From positions 248,001-312,000 of the forward strand of contig RSEE01000018.1 in assembly GCA_003971905.1 (NCBI GenBank): a stretch of 64,000 bases of DNA, written 5' to 3'. A model generated the notes under the pieces. It made no database searches and was not told where the DNA came from. It saw nothing but the letters and a program-made list of their open reading frames with translations. Position 1 is the first letter of the stretch. Each line of letters begins with the position of its first letter. Of the stretch, positions 54,901 to 64,000 are shown piece by piece. The translations under genes were made by a program, and so were the position numbers. The DNA is from Moniliella sp. 'wahieum'. Lineage: Eukaryota > Basidiomycota > Moniliellomycetes > Moniliellales > Moniliellaceae.

Positions 54901-55531
54901 ATGTCTGCGCCTCAATGGGAAGTGCGAATGAGCAAAACGCGTCAGGTGCCCTACTTCTATGACGCAGCCAACCATGTGAGCAGCTGGGAGGGCCCGCCGG
55001 CCTTACCCCCGAAGCTATCAATGCCTTGCCCGGCGCTGCCCAGTACCTCCACGAGTCTGGCAGCGTGCGCGCGTCTCACATCCTCGTCAAGCACGCCAGT
55101 CGCGCCGGCCCTCGTCCCACCGCCAACAGCTCATCACCCGTTCCCCTCAGGAGGCCGAAGCTACGATCCAGGGCTTCATCCAGCAGCTCGGCCCCAACCC
55201 GGACCCGGCCTTGTTTGCCAAGTTGGCTGCCGAAAACAGGTAGGTATAGCACCTCGCTTTCTCTCTATCTTCTTTCCTTGCTCGCTTGCCGTTCCCTGCC
55301 CTTGCCTGGTTAATCTCCCATCCCCCCGTCCCCAATTGCTAACTACATTTTTGTGCTGTGCTGTGCTACAGTGACTGTTCCTCTGCCCGAGCCGGTGGGG
55401 ACCTGGGGGTGTTTCACCGCGGCCAGATGCAAAAGCCATTCGAGGATGCTGCATACAGCTTGCCCGTCGGTGGCATCAGCGGTGTAGTCCAAACCGATTC
55501 GGGTACTCACGTTATCCTGCGCACAGCTTGA
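54901..55531 (+). CDS. ESS1: Peptidyl-prolyl isomerase Ess1/Pin1 (WW + parvulin)
   Basis: Isomerises pSer/pThr-Pro bonds, notably in the Pol II C-terminal domain. ATG at 54901. WW domain: [20 protein letters not shown] then VSSWEGP (both signature Trp). Parvulin domain: [91 protein letters not shown] then A and TGA at 55529-55531. Catalytic Cys (DCSS) and His (SGTHVI) are present. Intron 55240-55371 (132 nt, GTAGGT, GCTAAC, CAG). The first exon changes frame twice after the WW domain by one-base losses; the second exon is intact. Divergent from ARV1 (316 bp between ATGs). Confidence 0.95.
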
Positions 55532-56213
55532 TGGGACCCTGAACGTTGAACCTTGGAACCCTCGTACCGGCGCCGCTGACGGTCTCGCAGCTGATTGGCT
55601 TGGTCCAAGTCGTGTCCCCCCGCAAAACTTCATCCCATTGTTGGATTCGGATTTGAGCTACTAATCATGAACTGTCCATAGGAGAAGCATTTGTGGCGGT
55701 TGGGAAGGATGCGCGGCAGGGTGTGTCCGAAGGGGCGATAATGGCGTTGGTAGGCAAGACTCAATGGAACTACATACATACCCGACCAGGGCCAATCCGA
55801 GTCCAGAGGTTAAGGATGCCTGAAAAGGGCGTGGGACCAAAGCAGGCAGGAGCTGGGCCAGGCCATGTTCATAGCGCCCGTTGAACGCTAGAAGGGTTCG
55901 AGCAGGTCAAGACTCCCAAAGCGAGGGAGACGGTAGAGAAACAGCGTCCTGCGCGAGGCGATTAACTAGCAGCGACAGCTGCTACTTAGAGAGAGACGAC
56001 TCCAGTATTGGTTGCCGAGTGGATCCAAGCTCAGTTTCACCCACACCACTACTGAGTCGATGCGTGCTAGGAAGCGTCAAGCAGACTCACCGCCATAAGA
56101 CCGATGGAAGGTACACAGTACAGACAAAAGTGCTTCCACTTGCTACCTGCGATGCGACTTTGGTGATCGTCCGTTTATCTCTGCAACGACCAACCCAAGT
56201 CAGAAGCCATCAA
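55532..56213. other. ESS1 to tRNA-Ser spacer
   Basis: No gene. GAACGTTGAACC at 55541-55552, 10 bp after the ESS1 stop, belongs to the GTTGAAC family. Confidence 0.5.
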
Positions 56214-56308
56214 GGCAATGTGCCCGAGCGGTTAAGGGGATTGATTAGAACTGCATTCTAACCATCAATTAGGCTCTGCCTGCACAGGTTCGAATCCTGT
56301 CATTGTCG
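56214..56308 (+). tRNA. tRNA-Ser (AGA) with 13-nt intron
   Basis: GGCAATG (56214-56220) pairs with CATTGTC (56301-56307, one G-U), discriminator G at 56308, the serine identity base. D-arm CCCGAGCGGTTAAGGGG. Anticodon stem ATTGA/TCAAT. Loop TTAGAA + intron + A with AGA at 56247-56249. Intron 56251-56263 (CTGCATTCTAACC) sits one base 3' of position 37's neighbour, the canonical place, and contains TTCTAA, complementary to TTAGAA of the loop. A long variable arm (TAGGCTCTGCCTG region) fits class II tRNA-Ser. T-arm CAGGTTCGAATCCTG. Confidence 0.95.
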
Positions 56309-56309
56309 A

Positions 56310-56316
56310 TTTTTTT
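56310..56316 (+). terminator. Pol III terminator of tRNA-Ser
   Basis: Seven consecutive T begin two bases after the mature 3' end. Confidence 0.85.
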
Positions 56317-56494
56317 GTGGCGTCCCTATCTGCGTGGGCGCGGTGAGCGCTGAGCGACGCAGAAGTCGATGACGAGCAGCTCGATTCCGCCGCGCTCCGC
56401 CGCTCGCCTCGGGCGCTGCGTACGAGTGAGTCGCTGGGACAGGCTGCGCAGCTGAGCCGCGCCTGCTCCTCGCCCGCCCACCGCCTTACCCGCC

Positions 56495-58027
56495 ATGTCG
56501 CATCCCGAACAAGATGCGCTCGGCGGCCCTGAAGCTGCTGTCGGCGCGCTGCGGCCGAGGTGCTGCACTACCTTCCGCACCCAGCGCGGCGTCAACCTCG
56601 GCACCTGGTTCTCCTCTCCCTCGAGACGTGGCTGGTGCCATCGCTGTTTGAGGGCGTCGGGATGGCAAGAGCGAGTACGACTTGAATGCGCAGTTGCCGG
56701 CGGCCGAGGTGGGGAGGCGGTTCGTCGCCACTGGCCGTTGGGTCACCGAGCCCGATTGGATCTGGTTGGTGCAGCACGGGGTGAACACGGTGCGGTTGCC
56801 AATCGGCTACTTTCACTTTGTGCCCGACTTGGCGCCGCACTTGATGCGCGGACCGAGTACGAGCGGTTCGCACCGACCTACACTGGTGCCTGGGCCTACG
56901 TCACACAGGCCATTGAGGCGGCTGCGCGGCATGGGATGGGAGTGCTGGTGGACCTGCATGGTGCGCCGGGCGGACAAGGTGTGGATGGCCATACCGGTCT
57001 CACCATCCACGAGGCCGGCTTATGGTCCGGCCCCAATGCCCAAGCCAACCAAGCGGCGACGATTGCGATGCTCGTGACGCTCCAACGCGCTGTGAGCGCC
57101 TACGCCAATGTGGTCGGGATCGAATTGCTCAACGAGCCCAAGAATGGCAACCACCTCACTGCGTTTACGACCGAGCAATCGCTGCGATGCGCAAGGCCGT
57201 TCCCACCCGCACCGCCGAGCAACTGCAAATCAACTCGTTGCCGCTGTACGTGTCGGATGCTTGGTCGCTAGATTGGTACGCGGCCCAATTTGGGGGTCCG
57301 GTCCGGTGTCGGCCGTTGAACCCGCTCGTGGTGGACCATCACTTGTACCGCGCCTTTACCCCGGCGGACCACAAGACACTGTGTGCCGAGCATGCCTTGC
57401 TCACCGTCCGGGCCACAAGACGTTCGATTTCTTTGCTTTGCACGGCGCCAAAGCCCAGGGCAACTTGATCCTGGGCGAATGGTCCGCTGCGCTCCACTTT
57501 ACCTCGTGGGACAAGGCAAGCGACAAACGGGCGCAACAAGCCGATTGGGCCCACTCCCAACTCGCTCTCATCGAAGCAACCTGTGCCGGCCAGTTTTTTT
57601 GGACGTACAAAAAAGAAGGCAAGCCAGATCTAGGATGGGGATTTTACTCGGCAGTCGAGCAGGTATCTTGCCCTCCCACTTACTTGCCTTTGCTCTCGGC
57701 CGCTCCCCCGAAAGTGTGCCGGACGAAGGGCGGCTCAACGGGCCGGCAGCGCGGCAGAAAGCAGCGGTAGCTAGTTTGCCGCCCCAAGCGGACCAAACCC
57801 GGTTTCGACATGGGTTCCAACAAGCGTGGCAGGACGCTTCGCTCTGGTGGTACCACCCGCCTCACAATGGGCCGAGGGCAACCGTCGGCTACCGTAAGAT
57901 GCTGGCATGCATCCGCTTGGCCCAGTACCAAGCCCAGCACGGCCGGTCGCGCACCGACTTTGCGTATGACCACGGCTTCCTTGCTGCGCTCGATGCGTTT
58001 GACCGGTTCCTCCTCCGTGGCCTGTGA
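56495..58027 (+). CDS. GH5 exo-beta-1,3-glucanase (Exg-type, probably intracellular)
   Basis: Cleaves glucose from beta-1,3-glucan. Blocks: RGVNLGTWF, LETWLVPSLFEGVG, FVATGRWVTEPDWIWLVQHG, VNTVRLPIGYFHFVP, GMGVLVDLHGAPGGQ (DLHGAPGSQ-like signature), HEAGLWSGPNAQANQA, VVGIELLNEPKN (acid/base Glu in NEP), LNPLVVDHHLYRAFTPADH, LILGEWSAAL (nucleophile Glu), ATCAGQFFWTYKKE, GWGFYSAVEQ, then a helical C-terminal tail to TGA at 58025-58027. No signal peptide is visible before RGVNLG, unlike secreted Exg1; S. pombe Exg3 is a known cytosolic relative. Frame changes at several sites, e.g. GGGG read as GGG at 56659-56661 where GVGDGKSEYDLN is expected. Confidence 0.92.
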
Positions 58028-58363
58028 CATGTGATACTCGACTGGGTGAGTGGGGGCGTTGTGTAGATCTGCATTCAGAACTAGGACGATCGGATCGCGC
58101 TTAAAGTGGGATGAGGCATCGATGAAGATGATCCACTGCGATGGATCGATCCGCTTCCTTCTCCTTTTCCTTCCCTCCTCCCCGGCCTCACCCTCGCCTT
58201 TTTTCTTCGCACTTTTTTGCCCCCTGTCTTCCCCATTGGACCTTTCCTCTTCCATCTTCCATCTCCATCTTCCATCTTGGTTCCCCGCCATGCCATCCAC
58301 AGGGGACACAATCGATAGGTAAATAGTCCCCGCCCTGCCCGTTCTTCCGTCTATGCACGACAC

Positions 58364-58395
58364 GAGGTTACAAAGTTACGAGGTTACGACGTTAA
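58364..58395. repeat. 8-bp array GAGGTTAC x4
   Basis: GAGGTTAC, AAAGTTAC, GAGGTTAC, GACGTTAA in 8-bp register. Confidence 0.8.
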
Positions 58396-58475
58396 GACAG
58401 TACGCTAGATTGGGGCTATGCAACCGATTCAGTATTGAGCAGGTACATTGCGTATCGTCCGACGTACAAGAAAGG

Positions 58476-58496
58476 GTTCAACGTCCAACGTTCAAC
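58476..58496. repeat. GTTCAAC heptad array x3
   Basis: GTTCAAC, GTCCAAC, GTTCAAC in 7-bp register; same family as 17373-17405 and 48636-48657. Confidence 0.8.
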
Positions 58497-59004
58497 GATC
58501 CTGATCACGTCGCCCGCGCTGCTGCTGTCGCTGCCGCTGCCGCCGTTGCTTCCGGCGGCGTAGGGCACGACGTACCCCACTCGGCCCAGCCAGGGACGCC
58601 CGCCGTTCGTTCACGTTCCCACTGGGACAGCAGCGCCCAATCCACCACCCGACTGCCCACTTGGAGGATGCGCTGACACGCACCTGCCCCCGTCCCGGCT
58701 TCGCCGCGAGCCACGCACCCGACGAGCCCGACATGGACGTCGAAGCGCCTGCCCCGCCGGACCGGACTTGGCACCGGCCAGAAACTCGGCCGAGAGCGCA
58801 GGTGCCAGCGTACGTGGCGGTACAGTGCCTCAGCGGGATGAGTGGACGCAGTGGGGTGGGATGGGACGCGTACGCTCCGCATGGTGCCGCGCCCGGCGAG
58901 AACGGGACGTAGGGCAACGAACCACAGCGCCATGCATCGCTGCGAGCGGGCGATCTTGTGGTCGAGTATAGCCCGCCTGATTGGTAGGTCGATATCCCGG
59001 TCCC

Positions 59005-59090
59005 GTCGAGGTCGTTGTCCATGTCCATGTCCAGGTCCAGGTCCAGGTCGTTGTCTAGGTCCAGGTCTACGTCGTTGTCCAGATCGACCG
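59005..59090. repeat. Trinucleotide/hexanucleotide tract GTCCAG(GT)-like
   Basis: Repeats of GTCCAG and GTCCAT/GTTGTC; on the minus strand they would code a [11 protein letters not shown]-type acidic stretch just past the MGS1 C-terminus. Confidence 0.7.
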
Positions 59091-61330
59091 ATGGAACGAG
59101 AGCTTCCACCCGTCTTGGTCCTGTTCGGAATCGGAGGCGGGGGCATAGGCCATTTCGTCCTCCACGGGGGGAGGGGAACAGATCCGTCCCCTCTCCCCTT
59201 GCCCTCTTCAAGTTCGGGCGGGAGGAAGGTTTGGACGACCGGGTGAAGGAAACGAGGTTCGTACCGATACGCACGGCCCGCGCCCAAATCTTTCATCAGC
59301 TTGGTCGGAGCGTTCCGAATGTGCATGGGGACCGGGTAGGAAGGAGTGTGGTGGACAGATTGGTAGCACGTTGCCAAGCGCGGTAGGCACGTGTATCTTT
59401 TGGACTCTCCGCGAGGTAGACGGCCGTTTGTGCTAACGTTTCGCCGCCTCGGGCAACCCCACCACTTGGACCGCCGTGTAGGTCGCAATGGCCATTTGGA
59501 GGGCAAGAGGGTTACTCCCACAATCTTCACTCGCAGCAATAATCATCCTACGCGCCACATAGAGCGGATCGTCCCGGCAGCACCATGCGCGCCAACCAGT
59601 ACACCGCTGCCGACGCATCCCCTCCCCGAATGGACTTGTGCAGAGCAGAGATGGCATCGTAGTGCCAATCGCCACTACGGTCGTACGCCAGAGCAGCAGA
59701 ACGAACTTTAGCTGTGCGCAGTGCTTGAATTACCCGTTCGGTCGTGGTGGCCTCGCTAGCTTGGTCGGCTTGGTTCTCTTGGCGGCCCGCTTGGACCGGT
59801 TTCGACGACGTCGATTCAGGAGGAGACATTGCATCGCTAGCCAAGGCCCAAGCGAGTTCGAGTGTGTTGAGAGCCGTGCGGGCATCGCCATCGGCGTTCG
59901 AGGCAATGTAGTGCAGTACACCCTCGGACACGGGGCATTCGCCGGGCGGATGACCGAAGGAGGCGACAATGCAGGCGGGGGGAGGCAGAGAGGTAGAGGG
60001 GGAAGGGGAGCTGGAGGAGGGGGAAGGCGCACCCGAACCAGCGGCGGGGTGGCAAGAGGCGTGGGATCATCAGCGGTGCGCTCCGAGACAGGCAGTGGGG
60101 CCTGGGCAGCAGCTGATCGGGGGTCGTATTACTTGCTGTACGGGTCGTACCGGCCTCATGGGCGCATGGGTTGCGGGGAAGACGAGGCGTTGAGCACGAC
60201 GGAGGATGGCAAGACGTTGGGAGCGTCAAGTCGTTGAAGGAGCACGACGCGCATGCGGCTCAAGAGGGCGGGAACGATGCGAAAGCTTGGGTTCTCAGTG
60301 GTAGCAGCGACGAGGCAAATGGTACCCATCTCAACGGCCGCCAAGAATGCATCTTGCAATCCGCGGTTGATCCGTTGAAACTCATCCACCATCACCATAG
60401 TGCGGGTCCCCGTGCGACGCAACCGCGCCCCTGCATCTTGGAGCGTCGTTTGATTTCCGGTAGGCCCGTGGTGATTGCACTGAGCTCGACGGTGCGCCAC
60501 TTGGCAGGGGCAGGGTTGGAAGCTGGGTCTGCATCGGCCGCTGGATCGGCGCGGGAGGTGGAAAGGGTAGAGTGGGGATGAGAACGAGAATGGAGGGTGG
60601 ATGGGTTCTTGAGGTGGTACGCAATGATGCGCGCCAAGGTAGTTTTGCCCGTACCGGGGGGGCCCAGAGGATGAGCGAAGGTGGGCCCCGCGGCGCACGC
60701 AGCAACGCACGCAACGTCCGCACCGCCGCTTCTTGCCCTACAAACTCATCCAACGTCCGGGGCCGCATCCGCTCCGCCAACGGCGCCGCATCCGCCACTG
60801 CTGCGCTCTCGTCCCGCCCGCCCATCACGCTCCACCAACCTCGGTCCCGCTTTGCGACACATACCCGATCCCCATGCCGAACCCGGGAGCAGAAGCGGAG
60901 GCGGGTGCGACGTGGGCATGGGCCCGTCCTTTGGGTGCTGCGCCAGCAGAGACGGGCAGGGCGGCGAAGGGGTGTCGGTCCAAGGACGCTGCGCGCGGCT
61001 GGTCGACTGGGGGCGGAGAGAGGCGGGGGGGGGACGGGCGGCGGCCATGAGGGAACGGAATGCGCCGCTTGGGGGCGGGGGGTGATCGGGGGGACGCGCG
61101 TGCGTTTGCGGGGTGGGTCGGGGGAGGCGTCGTCGTCGGAGGTGAGGTCGAGGGCTTGGCGGGACTTGGGCTTGGGCTCGGGCTTGGGCTGGGCTGGGAC
61201 GGCGGAGAGGGAGCGCTGGTGGTGAGGCAGAGGTCGAGATGGTCGTTGAGGTGGGTGAGGCGCATGGCCTTGAGGCAGTTGGGGCAGGACACCTGCTCCT
61301 GCCCGCGGGCATGGCATCGGCGATGGCCAT
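59067..61330 (-). CDS. MGS1: Mgs1/WRNIP1 replication-associated AAA+ ATPase
   Basis: Protects stalled forks and binds ubiquitinated PCNA. The N-terminal UBZ-type finger is [20 protein letters not shown] then LC (Cys-Cys-His-Cys, about 61290-61230). A long Pro/Ser-rich linker follows. AAA+ domain: [20 protein letters not shown], Walker [20 protein letters not shown], Walker [21 protein letters not shown], sensor-1 region [11 protein letters not shown], then [14 protein letters not shown]. MgsA_C part: [91 protein letters not shown]. Walker A needs one more C in CCC at 60663-60665 (complement strand GGG). ATG 61330 or in-frame-compatible 61352. The stop is uncertain; 59067 is the first stop after an acidic tail. 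Confidence 0.93.
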
Positions 61331-62498
61331 GGCGGTGGTGGCAAACACCCAAGCAGAATGCCTGATCAAGCTAGGCCATTAAATAGCTGCTCGCGACGCG
61401 TCGCGCAGCGCCGGGCGGATTAACCTCAGCAGGCGGGCGAGGCGCCCGGGCACCTGAAACGAGACGCCGGGGCACTTTTTCTGGTCTGAGGCATGGCAAT
61501 CGCAATCCAATTAGGAGGAGCGCAGCCAGACACACGGTCGGCCAAGATTATACAATGCGGCGCAGCCGACCAACCCACACCGATCGCTGGCCCTCCCGCT
61601 TCTCACCGCCAAGCGTCCGCAACACCCCACATCCACACCTCCGTCTACGCACGCGACCCGCCGGGCGATGGCGCCGGTCGCCGCCTCCGCGCCGCCTCCT
61701 CCTCGCCTGTCCCGTCCGAGTCGGGCGACGGCCGTTGCGGCCTCTGGGGCCTGGCGACGGACCATGCACAGGCTCTGCCGCCTCCCCGCCTCCACACCGT
61801 CCCCCTCACGTCCCCGCCCATCCCCATCCACAGATGCAGATGCAGATGCAGATGCAGATAGACAGCTACCGAGCCTGACGCGGACCAGAGTGGCAAGGGC
61901 GAGCCCATGGCGGAGCAAGGGGGGGAGCACGCGGCTCGCGTGGCAACCGTTCCGAAATGCCGACGACGGTCGGAATGGAATCATGCACATGCACAGCGTC
62001 CTGGCTCCGATCCTCATTCGAAGTGCCTTCCCTTCCGCCACGTTCACGTTCACGTTCACGTCACAGTCATATCGGCATTCACGTCGACGTTATATTCCTC
62101 TCTTCGTCACGTGCGGGCGGGGGGAATAAAGGCAGCGGCGCGTGAGTAGGTGGCAGCGTCGGTGGCACGGTTAGAACGGACCGAGTCGGCAGAGTCGGTA
62201 GAGGGGAGAGGGTGGGCAGAGGGGATAGAGTGGATAGGGTGGATAGGACGGGGAGAGTGGGTGGGGACGTTAATGGAAGGAGGAGGAAGCACGGGCACAG
62301 GTGCAGGCGCAGACGCAGACGAATGCGTAGCTCCTCTCGCGTGGGGCGGGGGAAGGAAGCCTCCACCTCGCTCGAGATCGAAGAGCGTACAGAACCAGAA
62401 TCAACGGCAGAGCAACGTCGTTTGTAGCAGAACCCCGGCATCCTCAGAACAACGGAGGCGCCGTTCACGCCTACCACACCAGCATCGCCGCCACAATA
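61331..62498. other. Region between MGS1 and DMA1
   Basis: 1.2 kb between the MGS1 start and the DMA1 stop, both minus. Frames are open on both strands but I recognise nothing. (GATGCA)n occurs at about 61832-61860, CGTTCA x3 at about 62040, and GAGTCGGCAGAGTCGGTAGAG-type reiteration at about 62180-62260. Confidence 0.45.
61832..61860. repeat. (GATGCA)n microsatellite
   Basis: Five tandem copies of a GATGCA hexamer. Confidence 0.85.
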
Positions 62499-63797
62499 TC
62501 ACCACCACCATCCTCCGGCCCTGCACCAGGCCGTTAAGTCCCCCTCGGATGCAGGGGGCACGACGGCGCCTTCGGGGTCGAGCTGCAGGGCGCGGGAGCG
62601 TGTTTGGAGCTGGACACTACTGGTTCGGGCGGCCTCGGCAAACGCGCGGTCCAACTCGGCGGCTTCCTGGGGATCTTCCACATCCGCTTCCAAGTCGGCG
62701 TAGGCGCGGCACATAGGACACGTAAACGCCGGATGACAGCGGAGCAACAGGGGGCGAATGCACTTGTAATGAAACGCATGCGAGCACGGTGCGAGAAACA
62801 ACGATTGGCACACCGATACGTTGAAGAGGCAGATGCAGCATTCCGATACTGGGGGGGAGGTGGCCGGGGAAGAGGAGGAAGTGGAGGTTGAAGTGGAAGT
62901 GGACGTGGAAAGGGAAGTGGAAGTGGGGTGGGAGGAAGTGGATGCACCGATCGGAGCAGCCGTTGTAGTTGCGCCAGCGGCAGCCGACGCGCCAGGCAGA
63001 GCGTCCCCCCTCGTAACTGGCTTGGCAACGCTGGTGGCATCGGGTTCAGCGTCGTCGGGATCGTTTCTGGGCTCGTCTCTGGTTCGGCCGGCCGACTGGA
63101 GCGTGCGCAGTTGTCGCAAGGCAGCCATGTTGAACTCGTTGGGACGATGTTGCCAGGAGCGATTGAGTTCAACACGCATCAAGACAGCACGATAGTTCTG
63201 TTCGGTGCGCGACTGGTAATCCACCCCGAGCTGAATACAGTCGCCATCGCGAATTTGGATCGGGGGCGAAGTATGGCCCGGCTCGGCAAGCCGGTGGTGG
63301 TTGAGAAACGTACCAGAACTCGAACCGGTATCACGAAGGAAAAATTGCCCCGTCCAGTCGCACCAGAGATGCGCGTGACTGCGACTGACCACCTTGCTCA
63401 AAAACGAAATCCGCTCTTGGTCGATCCACCCGCCTTCGCCCCCCTGGCTGGGATCGTGCCGCCCCGTGCGCCCGGACGCGGGTGCAAGACCGCCGTGGGC
63501 AGGTGGGCAAACATTCGGCCTGCCACTCCGGTCCGGTCGGTGAAGCGGCCAACGTGAATCACCGGCGATGGCTGCACTGGCGAGACGGGGTCAAGTCGCG
63601 CTCGATCGCATCGAACACGACGGGAGTGCGGCTGCGGGAGATATGGGGGACGAGACGGATGCGGTAGGTGGGCGGTGTGGTGGAGGGAGGAGGGGTGCTG
63701 GCACGGAAGCGGGATCGGAGGGAGTGGAGGGGGCAGAGGGGGCAGAGGGGTCGGGCGGGGCGTGGGGCGTGGGAGCGGCCATGGGGCGGTCGGACAT
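62499..63797 (-). CDS. DMA1: FHA-RING E3 ubiquitin ligase Dma1 (CHFR/RNF8-like)
   Basis: Mitotic-checkpoint ubiquitin ligase acting on septation and spindle position. From ATG 63797 a Pro/Ser-rich N-terminus leads to the FHA domain: YRIRLVPHISRSRTPVVFDA, IERDLTPSR, IHVGRFTDRTG, then LSKVVSRSHAHLWCDW (phosphopeptide-binding Arg-Ser-His), RDTGSSSGTFLNHHRL, IQIRDGDCIQLGVDYQ, VLMRVELNRSWQ. A Ser/Thr repeat linker (about 62930-62870) precedes the RING: CCICLFNVSVCQSLFLAPCS, HAFHYKCIRPLL, FTCPMCR (C3H2C3 type). It ends WCRAGGWWW. One or two frame changes occur in the FHA N-terminal half; the rest is one open frame of 300 codons. Domain order and the FLNHxRL motif match fungal Dma proteins. Confidence 0.94.
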
Positions 63798-64000
63798 GGC
63801 GGCAATAGCGACGACGGTAGCGACGGGGGCTAATGGGTGGCGCCAGCGATGGAAATGGGGCGATGGGGCGAGGGAGAGGCGAGGGCGAGGGTGCTGGCGA
63901 AGACGACGGCGGTGGCGATGGCAAGGGGAGGAGAGGAGGCGGTGGTGGAAGCGAGCGCTTGGGCCGAGTGGAGAGGCCGCCAGCCAGCTGCGGCCCCCCC
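63798..64000. other. DMA1 upstream, low complexity
   Basis: GC-rich, purine-rich on the plus strand. Could be 5' leader or N-terminal coding sequence of DMA1; nothing else visible. Confidence 0.4.

Larger units (their letters stand above)
58028..59066. other. Region between GH5 and MGS1 3' ends
   Basis: 1 kb. Long GC-driven frames are open on both strands, none with a motif I recognise. It includes two arrays (58364-58395 and 58476-58496) and the Asp-coding repeat at its right edge. A small unrecognised gene is possible at 58500-58990. Confidence 0.4.

Noticed and set aside
5692-63797. Programmed ribosomal frameshifting as cause of the frame changes
   Set aside because: Sites share no slippery heptamer or downstream structure, only that a homopolymer is one base short; several shifts occur per gene.
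1-64000. CRISPR arrays, bacterial operons, group I/II introns, rRNA
   Set aside because: No spaced identical repeats of CRISPR type, no rRNA signature; the window is eukaryotic with spliceosomal introns.

Overview
The window is nuclear DNA of a fungus. It is GC-rich with short spliceosomal introns (about 57-132 nt) that mostly read GTACGT or GTNNGT, then CTAAC or CTGAC, then YAG. It carries intron-containing tRNA genes and a set of fungal genes: an Mga2/Spt23 membrane-bound transcription factor, a Ras with a CAAX box, a Pho85-type cyclin, Hse1, Arv1, Ess1, Dma1 and NAD formate dehydrogenase. I cannot fix the phylum from sequence alone. The Ras and Mga2 proteins would suit a basidiomycete or an early-diverging fungus better than a budding yeast.

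Layout. 0-3.1 kb: LINE-like reverse transcriptase on the minus strand, cut by the window edge. 5.7-6.1 kb: RPA12 (Pol I). 8.2-12.4 kb: MGA2/SPT23. 13.9-15.7 kb: a divergent pair, CFIm25 (mRNA 3' end processing) and RPC31/RPC7 (Pol III). 16.6-17.3 kb: RAS. 20.4-22.0 kb: PCL-type cyclin. 25.8-27.1 kb: formate dehydrogenase. 28.2-29.5 kb: PP2C phosphatase. 31.5-36.3 kb: a large repeat-rich membrane-protein gene I do not recognise. 37.8-39.2 kb: a DYRK-like pseudokinase. 40.7 kb: tRNA-Val. 41.5-42.1 kb: a gag-like fossil. 43.3-48.2 kb: a divergent ELMO / HSE1 pair. 51.1-53.2 kb: a divergent pair, aldo-keto reductase and a mitochondrial orphan. 53.3-55.5 kb: a divergent ARV1 / ESS1 pair. 56.2 kb: tRNA-Ser. 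56.5-58.0 kb: GH5 glucanase. 59.1-61.3 kb: MGS1/WRNIP1. 62.5-63.8 kb: DMA1.

Two observations run through the whole window. First, almost every conserved gene changes reading frame several times, and nearly every shift that can be pinned down by family conservation is the loss of one base from a homopolymer (GGG to GG, AA to A). This looks like consensus error from the sequencing method, not gene death, so coding spans below are gene extents and not single reading frames. Second, the 1-4 kb intergenic spaces are studded with very short tandem arrays of 7-bp units (2-5 copies, occasionally 8 bp). Unit sequences differ between arrays, many contain a 6-bp palindrome plus one base, and in places they change step by step along an array. 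I cannot match this to a known element class; it is the most unusual non-coding structure here.

The genes are mostly housekeeping: Pol I and Pol III subunits, mRNA cleavage factor, genome maintenance (MGS1, DMA1), endosomal sorting (HSE1), lipid homeostasis (MGA2, ARV1) and signalling (RAS, PP2C, cyclin, ELMO). The best candidates for undescribed biology are the heptad arrays, the orphan repeat protein and the pseudokinase.
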